This document shows, piece after piece, positions 1-7,191 of a stretch of DNA of 22,326 nt (its first letter is position 1; the number at the start of each line of letters is the position of its first letter). Both the position numbers and the translations under genes were made by a program. The DNA is from Candidatus Sediminicultor secundus (GTDB lineage Bacteria; Atribacterota; JS1; SB-45; 34-128). Location of the stretch: the NCBI GenBank assembly GCA_002849045.2, contig NCRO01000043.1, positions 10,554 through 32,879 on the forward strand, read 5' to 3'. The notes under the pieces were generated by a model. That model ran no database searches. It was not told where the DNA came from and was given only the letters and a program-made list of their open reading frames with translations.

Positions 1-17
1 AAAACTTTTTCTCTCAA

Positions 18-80
18 TACTAAATTTTAAGTTTTAGTTTTTGCTTCTTTATCTTTTCATTTTGCTATATAGTATACGAG
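18..80. repeat. Degenerate 7-bp tandem repeat, block 1
   Basis: Nine successive heptamers can be laid end to end from position 18 without a gap. Most are T-rich (ttttaag, ttttagt, ttttgct, cttttca) and the last two are atatagt and atacgag. The units are not identical, but the period is exactly seven and ttttgct occurs twice. The block belongs to the same family as those at 119-188, 883-998 and 2856-2925. No gene is seen here; the function is unknown. Confidence 0.55.
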
Positions 81-118
81 ATAATAAAGATAAAATCCAA
101 TAGATAAAACAATATATT

Positions 119-188
119 TAAATTTAAAATTTTGAGTTATGACTTTACGTTTTGCGCTTTTCATTTTTCGCTATATACTATACACGAA
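119..188. repeat. Degenerate 7-bp tandem repeat, block 2
   Basis: Ten heptamers run in phase from 119 to 188, moving from T-ending units (taaattt, tgacttt, gcgcttt, tcatttt) to tcgctat, atactat and acacgaa. The order of unit types parallels block 1 at 18-80, so the two look like diverged copies of one array about 100 bp apart. The rest of 1-398 holds AT-rich DNA and a possible promoter, but no gene. Confidence 0.55.
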
Positions 189-254
189 TTTGGGCTTACG
201 GAAAAAGGAAATTCCTATGCAATCAAGTTAATACTAAATTTTTTATCTAAACTA

Positions 255-263
255 TGGTAAAAT
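255..263 (+). promoter_or_regulatory. Possible extended -10 promoter for the adenosine-specific kinase gene
   Basis: TGG followed directly by TAAAAT (258-263) matches an extended -10 element (TGn plus a TATAAT-like hexamer). No good -35 hexamer sits 17 bp upstream. A start near 270 would give a leader of about 130 nt before the ATG at 399. In such AT-rich DNA chance matches are common, so confidence is low. Confidence 0.3.
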
Positions 264-398
264 ATAAACAATTATATCATAATATAAAAGATAAGATAAT
301 AAATGAAAAGAAAAAATATATTTTAACATTTTTTTAGAAAAATAGAAGGAAAGAAAGGTCTTGGTGAAGAATATTATCAAAAAAGGGAGGTAATATTA

Positions 399-881
399 AT
401 GGAATTAAAGACAGTGAGAATGAAATTCCCCGAAGATGCCAATATTATAATTGGTCAAACTCATTTTATTAAAACCGCAGAAGACCTCTATGAGGTGATG
501 GTTAATGCTGTACCGAATGCAAAATTTGGTCTGGCTTTTAATGAGGCTTCAGGTCCTTGTCTGGTAAGGGCAGAAGGAAATGATTCAGAACTAAAAACCC
601 TGGCCATAAAGAATGTAAAAGCTATTGGAGCGGGACATGTTTTTATTATTGTTTTAAAAGATGCTTTTCCTGTCAATGTATTAAATGCTATAAAAAATTG
701 TCCCGAAATCTGTTCTATATTCTGTGCTACTGCCAATGAAGTTGAGGTTGTGATTGCCCAAACTAATTTAGGAAGAGGAGTATTAGGAGTAATTGACGGG
801 AACTCACCCAAAGGTGTAGAGACAGACAAAGATGTTCAAGAACGAAAAGAATTTCTTAGGATGATTGGATATAAGCTTTAA
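399..881 (+). CDS. Adenosine-specific kinase family protein (DUF355)
   Basis: The 160-aa product matches the compact family known as adenosine-specific kinase (Pfam Adenosine_kin, DUF355), found in archaea and scattered bacteria. Recognisable stretches are the N-terminal KTVRMKFPEDANIIIGQTHF, a central AKFGLAFNEASGPCLVR, and GRGVLGVIDGNSPKGVE near residues 126-142. Family members bind adenosine nucleotides; the precise physiological reaction is poorly established, so the name is by family only. The protein is cytosolic, with no signal or membrane segment. The start is supported by GGGAGG at 385-390, eight bases before the ATG. It stands alone, with heptamer repeats on both sides and no evident operon partner. 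Confidence 0.85.
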   Translation: MELKTVRMKFPEDANIIIGQTHFIKTAEDLYEVMVNAVPNAKFGLAFNEASGPCLVRAEGNDSELKTLAIKNVKAIGAGHVFIIVLKDAFPVNVLNAIKNCPEICSIFCATANEVEVVIAQTNLGRGVLGVIDGNSPKGVETDKDVQERKEFLRMIGYKL

Positions 882-882
882 A

Positions 883-998
883 TAGAGTACCGAGTATATA
901 GTATATAGTAAGGAAGAATTCAGGAGACAGAATATAAATAGAGTATAGTGGATAGTTTAACTAACTAAATACTATCGACTATCCACTAACGACTAAAT
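883..998. repeat. Degenerate 7-bp tandem repeats with an 11-bp stem, block 3
   Basis: Two phased heptamer runs lie here. Positions 883-917 read as units ending in gta, including tatagta twice. Positions 935-997 read as nine units that switch from tag-ending (agtatag, tggatag) to the complementary type (tactatc, gactatc, cactaac). The switch of strand type inside the array produces an inverted repeat, 946-956 with 978-988, perfect over 11 bp with a 21-nt loop. There is no T tract, so it is not a typical terminator. Confidence 0.6.
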
Positions 999-1018
999 TG
1001 AAAGGAGTAAATTTAATT

Positions 1019-1492
1019 ATGAAGAAAAAACTTTATAGGTCGAGAAAGGATTACATGATCGCCGGTGTATCTGGCGGGATAGCAGAATATTTTGATATAG
1101 ATTCTACTTTAGTGAGATTATTAACAGTGTTGGTTGTGCTTTTAGGAGGAGCAGGAGTTGTCGCTTATATTATTGCCTGGATTGTAATCCCTAAGAATCC
1201 TGAACAGATTTCTGATGAGGTTTTTGAAGAGAGAGAAAACATAAAAGAGAAGATTAAAAAGGGTACAAAGAATGTAATTGAAGAGGTTAAAGTACATTTT
1301 GAATCAGAAGAGCTTTCTCATAAATCAGAAAAAAATAGAAGGATTTTAGGAGGCATAATTGTAATAGCTATAGGTTTAATCTTTTTACTAAACAGTCTAT
1401 TCCCTTGGGTAGGCTGGGGCAGACTGTGGCCGGTAATTTTAATTGCCGTAGGTATAACTATTATGATGAAAGCTTTTAAGAAAAAAGATTAA
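1019..1492 (+). CDS. PspC-domain membrane protein with LiaF/LiaI-like C-terminus
   Basis: The N-terminal 60 residues form a PspC domain: basic start KKKLYRSRKDYMIAGVSGGI, then EYFDIDSTLVRLL and a membrane segment at about residues 30-57 ending in WIVIPKNP. After a charged linker of about 45 residues come two closely spaced hydrophobic segments (about 108-127 and 133-150), resembling the LiaI/LiaF-type region. PspC proteins sense or buffer cell-envelope stress at the inner membrane. An in-frame TTG at 998 would add seven residues, but AAGGAG (1002-1007) lies directly behind it and at good distance from the ATG at 1019, so I use 1019 (157 aa). It is followed by queG after 23 bp and may be co-transcribed with it. 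No other psp genes are nearby. Confidence 0.8.
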   Translation: MKKKLYRSRKDYMIAGVSGGIAEYFDIDSTLVRLLTVLVVLLGGAGVVAYIIAWIVIPKNPEQISDEVFEERENIKEKIKKGTKNVIEEVKVHFESEELSHKSEKNRRILGGIIVIAIGLIFLLNSLFPWVGWGRLWPVILIAVGITIMMKAFKKKD

Positions 1493-1515
1493 AATTAGAA
1501 AATTAGGATGAATTT

Positions 1516-2673
1516 ATGTCGTTAGCTTCACAGATAAAAGTGTTAGGGGGAGAGATTGGTTTAGATATCGTTAGGATTACTAATGCCGAAAGCTTCCCGG
1601 AAGCAGAAAAGCACATTATAGAAAGTGTAGAAAAGGGTTATATTCCTGAAAATGATTACTATGCCTTTAAAAATATTTCAAAAAGATCTAATAATTTAAA
1701 TCTGAATAAAATTAGCAAAAGATGCAATCCGAAGAGTATTCTAAAAAGAGCTAAATCTATAATCAGTGTTGCTCAGTGTTATTTGATAGAAGAAACAGAA
1801 GATATTCAGGATAAAAATCAACCCTTGGGAAAAATTGCTAAATATGATATTGGTAATTTTTATTATGATGTAAAATTGAAACTAAAAAAAATAGTTGATT
1901 TTATAAATCAAGAGACTGATTCTAAATATAAATCTAAAAATAAATCTTGTTATGTATCTTTAGTAGAAAAGCCAATTGCTCAGCGGGCCGGAGTAGGCTG
2001 GTATGGGAAAAACGGGATAATTATTACCGAAAAATTTGGTTCCTGGGTAGTTTTGGGAGAAATTATAACCGAATTAGAATTAGACACAGATGAATCCCTT
2101 CAGCGAGATTGTGGCGATTGTACAATATGTATCGATTCGTGTCCGACTAAGGCTATTGTCTCCTCTTATGTAATTGATCGGACTAAATGTCTCCAGTTTA
2201 TTTCGGAAAGAGTGATCAAAGTACCTTTAGTTTTTAGGGAAAAATGGGAGGATAGATTATATGGCTGCACTACTTGCCAAGAGGTTTGCCCCCAGAACCG
2301 TAAAGTAAAACCTAAAAAATATAAACCGGAATATGGATATATCGGCTCAAGAATTCCTTTAATACCATTATTACAAATTACCGAAGAGGAATTTCAAAGT
2401 TATTTTGCTTATAATCAGATTGCTATCAGACCAAAAGAAGCAATCAAAAGAAATGTCGTGCTGGCTTTGGGTAATATTGGTGACTCTCGGGCTGTTGTTC
2501 CCTTGATTAAAATCATACAGGAAGACGACAATTCAATAGTTAGAGGACATACTGCCTGGGCTCTGGGTAAAATTGGAGGAGAAAAAGCGAAATTTGCTTT
2601 AGAAAAAGTTCTAAAGAGCGAAAAAGATATAGAAGTAAGAAAAGAAATTATAAATGCTTTAGAAAAGTTTTAA
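1516..2673 (+). CDS. queG: Epoxyqueuosine reductase QueG
   Basis: QueG reduces epoxyqueuosine to queuosine in the wobble position of certain tRNAs, using cobalamin and two 4Fe-4S clusters. The 385-aa length is normal. Visible features are the DUF1730-type N-terminal half, the cofactor-region motif QRAGVGWYGKNGI near residue 157, a first cysteine cluster C199-C202-C205-C209, further cysteines C225, C251, C254 and C258 (CTTCQEVCPQN), and two HEAT-like repeats in the last 80 residues (NVVLALGNIGDSRAVVPLIK and AWALGKIGGEKA) that are typical of the family. All expected cluster cysteines are present. The start ATG has AGGA a few bases upstream. It may share a transcript with the PspC gene. No other queuosine genes are in the window. 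Confidence 0.9.
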   Translation: MSLASQIKVLGGEIGLDIVRITNAESFPEAEKHIIESVEKGYIPENDYYAFKNISKRSNNLNLNKISKRCNPKSILKRAKSIISVAQCYLIEETEDIQDKNQPLGKIAKYDIGNFYYDVKLKLKKIVDFINQETDSKYKSKNKSCYVSLVEKPIAQRAGVGWYGKNGIIITEKFGSWVVLGEIITELELDTDESLQRDCGDCTICIDSCPTKAIVSSYVIDRTKCLQFISERVIKVPLVFREKWEDRLYGCTTCQEVCPQNRKVKPKKYKPEYGYIGSRIPLIPLLQITEEEFQSYFAYNQIAIRPKEAIKRNVVLALGNIGDSRAVVPLIKIIQEDDNSIVRGHTAWALGKIGGEKAKFALEKVLKSEKDIEVRKEIINALEKF

Positions 2674-2698
2674 TAGTAATAAACAAATATAGGGGTTT

Positions 2699-2731
2699 GA
2701 TTCATCAAACCCATCTCGGGTCTGATGAATC
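2699..2731. repeat. Dispersed-type hairpin (13 of 14 bp)
   Basis: Positions 2699-2712 pair with 2718-2731 with one mismatch and a 5-nt loop. The left arm also forms an alternative 8-bp stem, 2693-2700 with 2705-2712. The core (gggtttga and tcaaaccc) resembles short palindromes dispersed in many bacterial genomes. There is no following T tract, so I do not call it a terminator of queG. The 291-bp gap also holds heptamer block 4. Confidence 0.5.
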
Positions 2732-2855
2732 CGACCTCCACAAAAAATCTATAAATATATACAGAATTTTTATTAAATTTTCTCTTTGAAAAAGAGATTA
2801 AGGGTAAAGTGGAATAAAATTGTAAATTGTAAAAGACAATAATTTTAATATTAAT

Positions 2856-2925
2856 ACTATATGCTCTACGCTGCACGCTATACGCTATATAAGTTTTTCG
2901 CTTTTCGCTTTAAATTTTTAGTTTA
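2856..2925. repeat. Degenerate 7-bp tandem repeat, block 4
   Basis: Ten consecutive heptamers: actatat, then four units starting with gct (gctctac, gctgcac, gctatac, gctatat), then T-rich units including two identical copies of tcgcttt. The same unit types, in a different order, appear in blocks 1 and 2. This is the clearest example of the 7-bp period in the window. Confidence 0.65.
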
Positions 2926-2964
2926 ATAAGATTTACAGTTTGAAAGAAAGGATTAAAGTTTAAG

Positions 2965-3711
2965 ATGATTCAGGTAGAAGGATTAACAAAAGTATTCCAT
3001 GATAAAAAAAGAGGTGAAGTAATAGCAGTAAATAATCTTAAATTCAATTGCCAAAAGGGGAAAATTTACGGGTTATTAGGTCCTAATGGAGCAGGAAAAA
3101 CTACCACTTTACGCATCTTAGCTACTATGATACTTCCTACTAAAGGGAAAGTAATAGTAAATGGATTTGATGTGGTGGAAGAGCCAAAAGAAGTACGAAA
3201 ACAAATTGGATTTTTATCCAGCGAAACCGGGTTGTATGACCGTTTTACTCCCCGAGAGACTGTAGAATTTTTTGGCAGAATTAACGGAATGGAAGACAAA
3301 GTTATTAAAAAAAGAACTGCTGAAATCTTCCACAATTTAGATATGGAAAATTTTCAGGATGTAAGAGTGAATAAACTTTCTACCGGAATGAAACAGAAAC
3401 TCTCTATTGCCAGGAGTATTATTCATAACCCACCTGTATTAATTTTAGATGAACCAACAGTAGGATTAGATATAATTACGGCTCGAACAGTAATTGAATA
3501 TGTTAAAAGTTTTAGAGATCAGGGAAAGTGCATCATCTATTCTACCCACATTATGCAGGAAGCTGAAAAATTATGTGATATGATTGCGATTATTCATCAG
3601 GGTAATCTCATTACTCAGGGGACATTAGAAGAATTAAAAAAGAATTCTTCATTTGACGATTTAGAGGAAATATTTTTTGAATTAATAAATCAAGGAGAGA
3701 TTTTAGAATGA
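2965..3711 (+). CDS. natA: ABC transporter ATP-binding protein, NatA/CcmA type
   Basis: The ATP-hydrolysing subunit of an ABC-2 type exporter, partner of the next gene. Walker A is GPNGAGKTT at residues 39-47, the signature is LSTGMKQKLS starting at residue 138, and Walker B is VLILDEPTVGLD with D162 and E163, followed by the switch histidine in STHIMQEAE. All catalytic residues are present in 248 aa. The strong signature TGMKQK and the pairing with a permease like NatB suggest a sodium-exporter-like transporter, but substrates of this subfamily cannot be read from sequence. AAGGA lies 12 bases before the start. The stop overlaps the permease start as ATGA, so the two are translationally coupled. 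Confidence 0.85.
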   Translation: MIQVEGLTKVFHDKKRGEVIAVNNLKFNCQKGKIYGLLGPNGAGKTTTLRILATMILPTKGKVIVNGFDVVEEPKEVRKQIGFLSSETGLYDRFTPRETVEFFGRINGMEDKVIKKRTAEIFHNLDMENFQDVRVNKLSTGMKQKLSIARSIIHNPPVLILDEPTVGLDIITARTVIEYVKSFRDQGKCIIYSTHIMQEAEKLCDMIAIIHQGNLITQGTLEELKKNSSFDDLEEIFFELINQGEILE

Positions 3712-4901
3712 GCTGGAAAAATATCAAACTTATCTTTATTAAAGAATTAGTAGGAACTATACGAGATAAAAGAACTATAATTGCTATGATAATAATTCCT
3801 TTGATATTTTATCCTCTCTTATTTGCGGGAATCGGCTATTTTAGCAAGGTAGGAAGTATAAAATCAGAAGAAGCTACCTCAAAGATTATAATACTCGGTG
3901 CGGAATTTGCTCCCCAATTAGTAAAGCATCTCCAGGATTATGAAAAGATTGAAATTCTTATTATAGAAGACGACTCTCCCAATAAATTGCAAAATGGGGA
4001 TATTCAGGCAGTTTTGGTAATCCCTTCAGATTTTAAATATAAAATTGAACGGGAAGAACCTATCAAACTTATTTTAAAATATGATGCAACAGAGGCTAAA
4101 TCAAGGATAGCCCTGAAAAGAGTTAATCAAATAATTGAAGAGTACAAGAGTGAAATAATTTTGCAAAGGCTTTCTCGTATGGACTTACAAGAGGAGTTTC
4201 TTGCTCCGCTAATTCTACAAGAAGAAAATATAGCTACTGCTGAAAAGATGACCGGTTCATTTTTGGCAGTTCTACTCCCTTATTTAATTATAATCCTTAT
4301 CTTTACAGGGGCGATGCATACAGCTGTAGATATAACTGCTGGTGAGAAGGAAAGAGGGACTATTGCTACTCTATTAGTAAGTCAAATAAGCCGATTAGAG
4401 ATAGTATTGGGAAAATGCTTTGCCGTAATGTTAATTTCTTTTACCAGTATGATTTTAGGACTGTTCGGGCTTACTCTTGCTTTTTTATCGGGAGCTTCTA
4501 TTGCCGGAGGTGTTGAGGGAGTACAATTTGGGATATCTGTTAATACTGTCTTTTTACTTTTTTTAGTTTTATTTCCTTTGGTCGGGTTGGCCAGCGCAGT
4601 ATTGGTGATGGTGGGCATATTTGCCCGCAATATTAGAGAGGCCTCGAGCTATATTACCCCGATTTATATGCTGACTATCTTTCTAGGGATAATTTCCATA
4701 AGTCAGGGAATGGAATTGACCGGTAAAATGTTTTTAGTTCCGGTCTTAAATAGTAGTTTTGTTTTTAAAGAGCTATTGATGGGTAAGATTTATTGGAGCC
4801 ACATTATAACTACTTTTAGTGCTAATATAATTATTGCCGGAATAGCTCTATTCGGAGCTACCCGACTTTTTAGCAAAGAAGAAGTCCTCTTCAGAAGTTA
4901 A
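3708..4901 (+). CDS. natB: ABC-2 type permease, NatB-like
   Basis: The 397-aa membrane subunit of the exporter encoded with the upstream ATPase. One membrane segment at about residues 22-46 is followed by a soluble domain of about 140 residues outside the membrane, then five or six membrane segments between residues 190 and 390. The motif TAGEKERGTIATLLVSQISR at about residue 209 is the conserved cytoplasmic coupling element of ABC-2 permeases, and the arrangement fits NatB. It starts inside the ATPase stop codon (ATGA overlap at 3708-3711). Sodium export is the family precedent; here it is an inference. A third permease, present in some of these systems, is not seen. Confidence 0.82.
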   Translation: MSWKNIKLIFIKELVGTIRDKRTIIAMIIIPLIFYPLLFAGIGYFSKVGSIKSEEATSKIIILGAEFAPQLVKHLQDYEKIEILIIEDDSPNKLQNGDIQAVLVIPSDFKYKIEREEPIKLILKYDATEAKSRIALKRVNQIIEEYKSEIILQRLSRMDLQEEFLAPLILQEENIATAEKMTGSFLAVLLPYLIIILIFTGAMHTAVDITAGEKERGTIATLLVSQISRLEIVLGKCFAVMLISFTSMILGLFGLTLAFLSGASIAGGVEGVQFGISVNTVFLLFLVLFPLVGLASAVLVMVGIFARNIREASSYITPIYMLTIFLGIISISQGMELTGKMFLVPVLNSSFVFKELLMGKIYWSHIITTFSANIIIAGIALFGATRLFSKEEVLFRS

Positions 4902-4960
4902 AATAATAATATAAATCCAGTAAAGCAGAAATTTCGTTTGTCATTATAAGGTAATGAATA

Positions 4961-6118
4961 ATGGAAAAATACAACCAAATTATCGACAAAGAGAAACAGA
5001 GACAGGCGAAAGAATATCAAAAGAAAAAAATTATTTTTAAAATTACTGGGACCGCTCTTTTTTTAGCCTATTTTTTAATATTAATATTCAGCAAATTTTC
5101 CTTTGCAATTAAAGGAAAAATATTATATTTTACCGACATTCAATGGCAGGTTATTGCCTTATATATCTTTTTTACCTTAACTCTTTATGATTTACTTTCC
5201 TTACCATTAGAAATTTATACCTCCTATACCTTTGAACACAAATATCATTTTTGTACTCAAACGTTGAGAGATTGGTTCGAAGATTGGTTAAAAAGTTATA
5301 TCTTGAGTTTGGTTTTAGCTATCCCTGTTATTGAGGGAATTTATTGGGCTATCAGAACATTCTCCCAAAATTGGTATCTGGTAGTTTCAGTTTTTACCGT
5401 TCTTTTAGCTGTTCTGTTAAGCCATCTTTCCCCCATATTATTGACTCCACTTTTTTTTAAATTGAAAAAGATAGAAGGGGACAATGAATTAGCCCAAAGG
5501 TTAATTAAATTATGTAATAAAGTAAACACCAAAGTTAAAGGGGTTTATGAAATAAATTTTAGTTCAAAGACCACTAAAGCCAATGCCTATCTTTCTGGTT
5601 TAGGTAATACTCGGAGAATTGTGATAGCCGATAATCTTTTAAAAAATTTTACTCTTGATGAAGCAGAGGTGGTATTTTCTCACGAATTAGGTCATCATGT
5701 TCATAAAGATGTTCTAAAAGGAATATTTTGGACCAGTTTGATATATTTAGGGGCTTTTTATTTTACCAGCCTTATTTTAAAAAAGTTCAGTCTTTATTTA
5801 GGTTATGAAGTAAGCGATATTTCTAACTTCCCTGTTTTAGCCTTATCTATAGGGGTTATTCTATTCTTATTTAATATACCTCTTAATTTTTATTTCCGAA
5901 AGAGAGAGCAGAATGCTGATGAATTTGCCTTAAAAACGACTGGGAAGGTAGATGCTTTTATAACATCAATGGCAAAATTTACAAACCGAGATTTAGCTGA
6001 TGCCCGTCCTCATCCTTTTATTGAATTTCTCCTTTACACTCACCCTTCTATCGGTAAGAGAATTAATTATGCTCAGGAGTTTAAGAAGAAAATTGAATTG
6101 GAGAAACAAGAAGAATAA
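4961..6118 (+). CDS. Ste24-type M48 integral membrane metalloprotease
   Basis: The zinc motif is HELGHH with H241, E242 and H245, and the third ligand is E321 in NADEFA, which matches the M48A (Ste24, CAAX prenyl protease 1) arrangement. Membrane segments precede and follow the active site (about 27-50, 60-85, 110-130, 142-165, 250-272, 287-308). The order, with FDIQW-like and YTFEHKYHF motifs before the zinc site, is that of Ste24. In bacteria these enzymes probably degrade or process membrane proteins, since CAAX prenylation is absent. The 385-aa length is usual. The start is preceded by TAAGGT. It lies 59 bp after the ABC permease, on the same strand. A second, secreted M48 protease is at 15824-16948. 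Confidence 0.85.
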   Translation: MEKYNQIIDKEKQRQAKEYQKKKIIFKITGTALFLAYFLILIFSKFSFAIKGKILYFTDIQWQVIALYIFFTLTLYDLLSLPLEIYTSYTFEHKYHFCTQTLRDWFEDWLKSYILSLVLAIPVIEGIYWAIRTFSQNWYLVVSVFTVLLAVLLSHLSPILLTPLFFKLKKIEGDNELAQRLIKLCNKVNTKVKGVYEINFSSKTTKANAYLSGLGNTRRIVIADNLLKNFTLDEAEVVFSHELGHHVHKDVLKGIFWTSLIYLGAFYFTSLILKKFSLYLGYEVSDISNFPVLALSIGVILFLFNIPLNFYFRKREQNADEFALKTTGKVDAFITSMAKFTNRDLADARPHPFIEFLLYTHPSIGKRINYAQEFKKKIELEKQEE

Positions 6119-6240
6119 TTATGAATAAAGAACATTGTTAGTTACATCTTAAAAGTGAACTAAATTAAGTTTAGAATTTTTAACTTTTTGTATGCCTATT
6201 GAATCAAAGAACCGTTCCCTGATTCATATTCTGTATATTC

Positions 6241-6269
6241 TTTACTATATTTTGCAATATTGATATAAT
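6241..6269 (+). promoter_or_regulatory. Probable promoter for the PCMT gene
   Basis: TATAAT at 6264-6269 is preceded by TGA, an extended -10, and TTTACT at 6241-6246 is 17 bp upstream as a partial -35. The predicted start would leave a leader of about 105 nt before the ATG at 6382. The TATAAT overlaps the in-frame ATG at 6268, which argues against that upstream start for the protein. Confidence 0.5.
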
Positions 6270-6381
6270 GAAATTACAAAAATACAGTTTTATGCTACAC
6301 ACATTTGTAATACTAAAGATATCAAGAGGTAAAAATTATAACTTAATAGTCCACAGGACTAAACAAAGAGGGTGTTTTATA

Positions 6382-7107
6382 ATGAGAAAACTTCTTGTTT
6401 TTATTTTACTAATATTTATAATTTTTTTATTAATATTCATATATGAAAATGACAAAATTGATGAAATAGATGATTATATAGAAAAAAGACAGAATATGGT
6501 AGTAAGTCAGTTACAAAGCCGAGATATAATTGATTCAAAAGTCTTACAAGCCATGCTCACTGTTCCCCGCCATCAATTTGTTGACCAGCGTATTGTAGAT
6601 TCAGCCTACGATGATTTTCCTTTGTCTATCGGTGAAGGTCAAACTATTTCCCAGCCTTATATTGTAGCCTTAATGACCCAGTTATTAGGGTTAAAAGGTG
6701 ACGAAAAAGTTTTAGAGATAGGAACTGGCTCGGGATATCAGGCAGCAGTTTTAGCTGAAATTGTGGAAGAAGTTTATACAGTAGAAATATATGAAAGCCT
6801 TTCTAAAAAATCAGAAAAATTACTAAACGATTTAGGTTACCGAAATGTCAAATTTAAGGTTGTCGATGGTTATTACGGCTGGGAAGAATATGCCCCTTAT
6901 GATGTCATCATTGTAACCTGTGCCCCTGACCATGTCCCTCCACCCCTTCTTCAGCAGATTAAAGATGATGGAGGGAGAATAGTGATTCCCGTTGGCGGAA
7001 TATGGATGGTTCAAACTTTGATGAAGATAGAAAAAATGGAAGGAAAAATTAAGTCTAAAGGGATTATCGGAGTAAGATTTGTTCCTATGATCGGACATAG
7101 CAGATGA
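6382..7107 (+). CDS. pcm: Protein-L-isoaspartate O-methyltransferase with N-terminal membrane anchor
   Basis: PCMT uses S-adenosylmethionine to methylate L-isoaspartyl residues in damaged proteins so that they revert to aspartate. Residues 45-241 carry the family motifs: MLTVPRHQFV, IGEGQTISQPYIVALM near 83, and the SAM loop LEIGTGSGYQAAVL at about 111-124, followed by acidic E at VEIY. Before this is a strongly hydrophobic stretch at residues 4-21 after MRK, so the enzyme should be membrane-anchored or exported. I reject the longer frame from 6268 because AGAGGG at 6367-6372 is well placed for the ATG at 6382 and the extra residues lie on the promoter. Canonical Pcm is soluble and cytosolic, so the anchor is unusual. 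Convergent with the next gene. Confidence 0.85.
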   Translation: MRKLLVFILLIFIIFLLIFIYENDKIDEIDDYIEKRQNMVVSQLQSRDIIDSKVLQAMLTVPRHQFVDQRIVDSAYDDFPLSIGEGQTISQPYIVALMTQLLGLKGDEKVLEIGTGSGYQAAVLAEIVEEVYTVEIYESLSKKSEKLLNDLGYRNVKFKVVDGYYGWEEYAPYDVIIVTCAPDHVPPPLLQQIKDDGGRIVIPVGGIWMVQTLMKIEKMEGKIKSKGIIGVRFVPMIGHSR

Positions 7108-7191
7108 GCAGATAATTTTTTTAGTTTGTATAAATGTAGGCTAAAAATTATGGGAAATTTAAAGATTTGGTATACCACAAGCACTTCTTTA

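Noticed and set aside
883..998. Attachment site or transposon end
   Set aside because: The stem comes from two complementary heptamer types in one array; no target duplication or transposase is associated.
998..1018. TTG start seven codons before the PspC protein start
   Set aside because: The Shine-Dalgarno AAGGAG lies downstream of this TTG and fits only the ATG at 1019.
2699..2731. Hairpin as terminator of queG
   Set aside because: No T tract follows on either strand and the motif resembles a dispersed palindromic repeat.
2670..2876. Minus-strand open frame of 68 codons after queG
   Set aside because: It covers the hairpin and part of the heptamer array and has no ribosome site or recognisable protein.
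6268..6381. Upstream in-frame ATG extension of the PCMT gene
   Set aside because: No ribosome site precedes it, it overlaps the probable -10 hexamer, and the ATG at 6382 has AGAGGG at good spacing in front of a typical anchor sequence.
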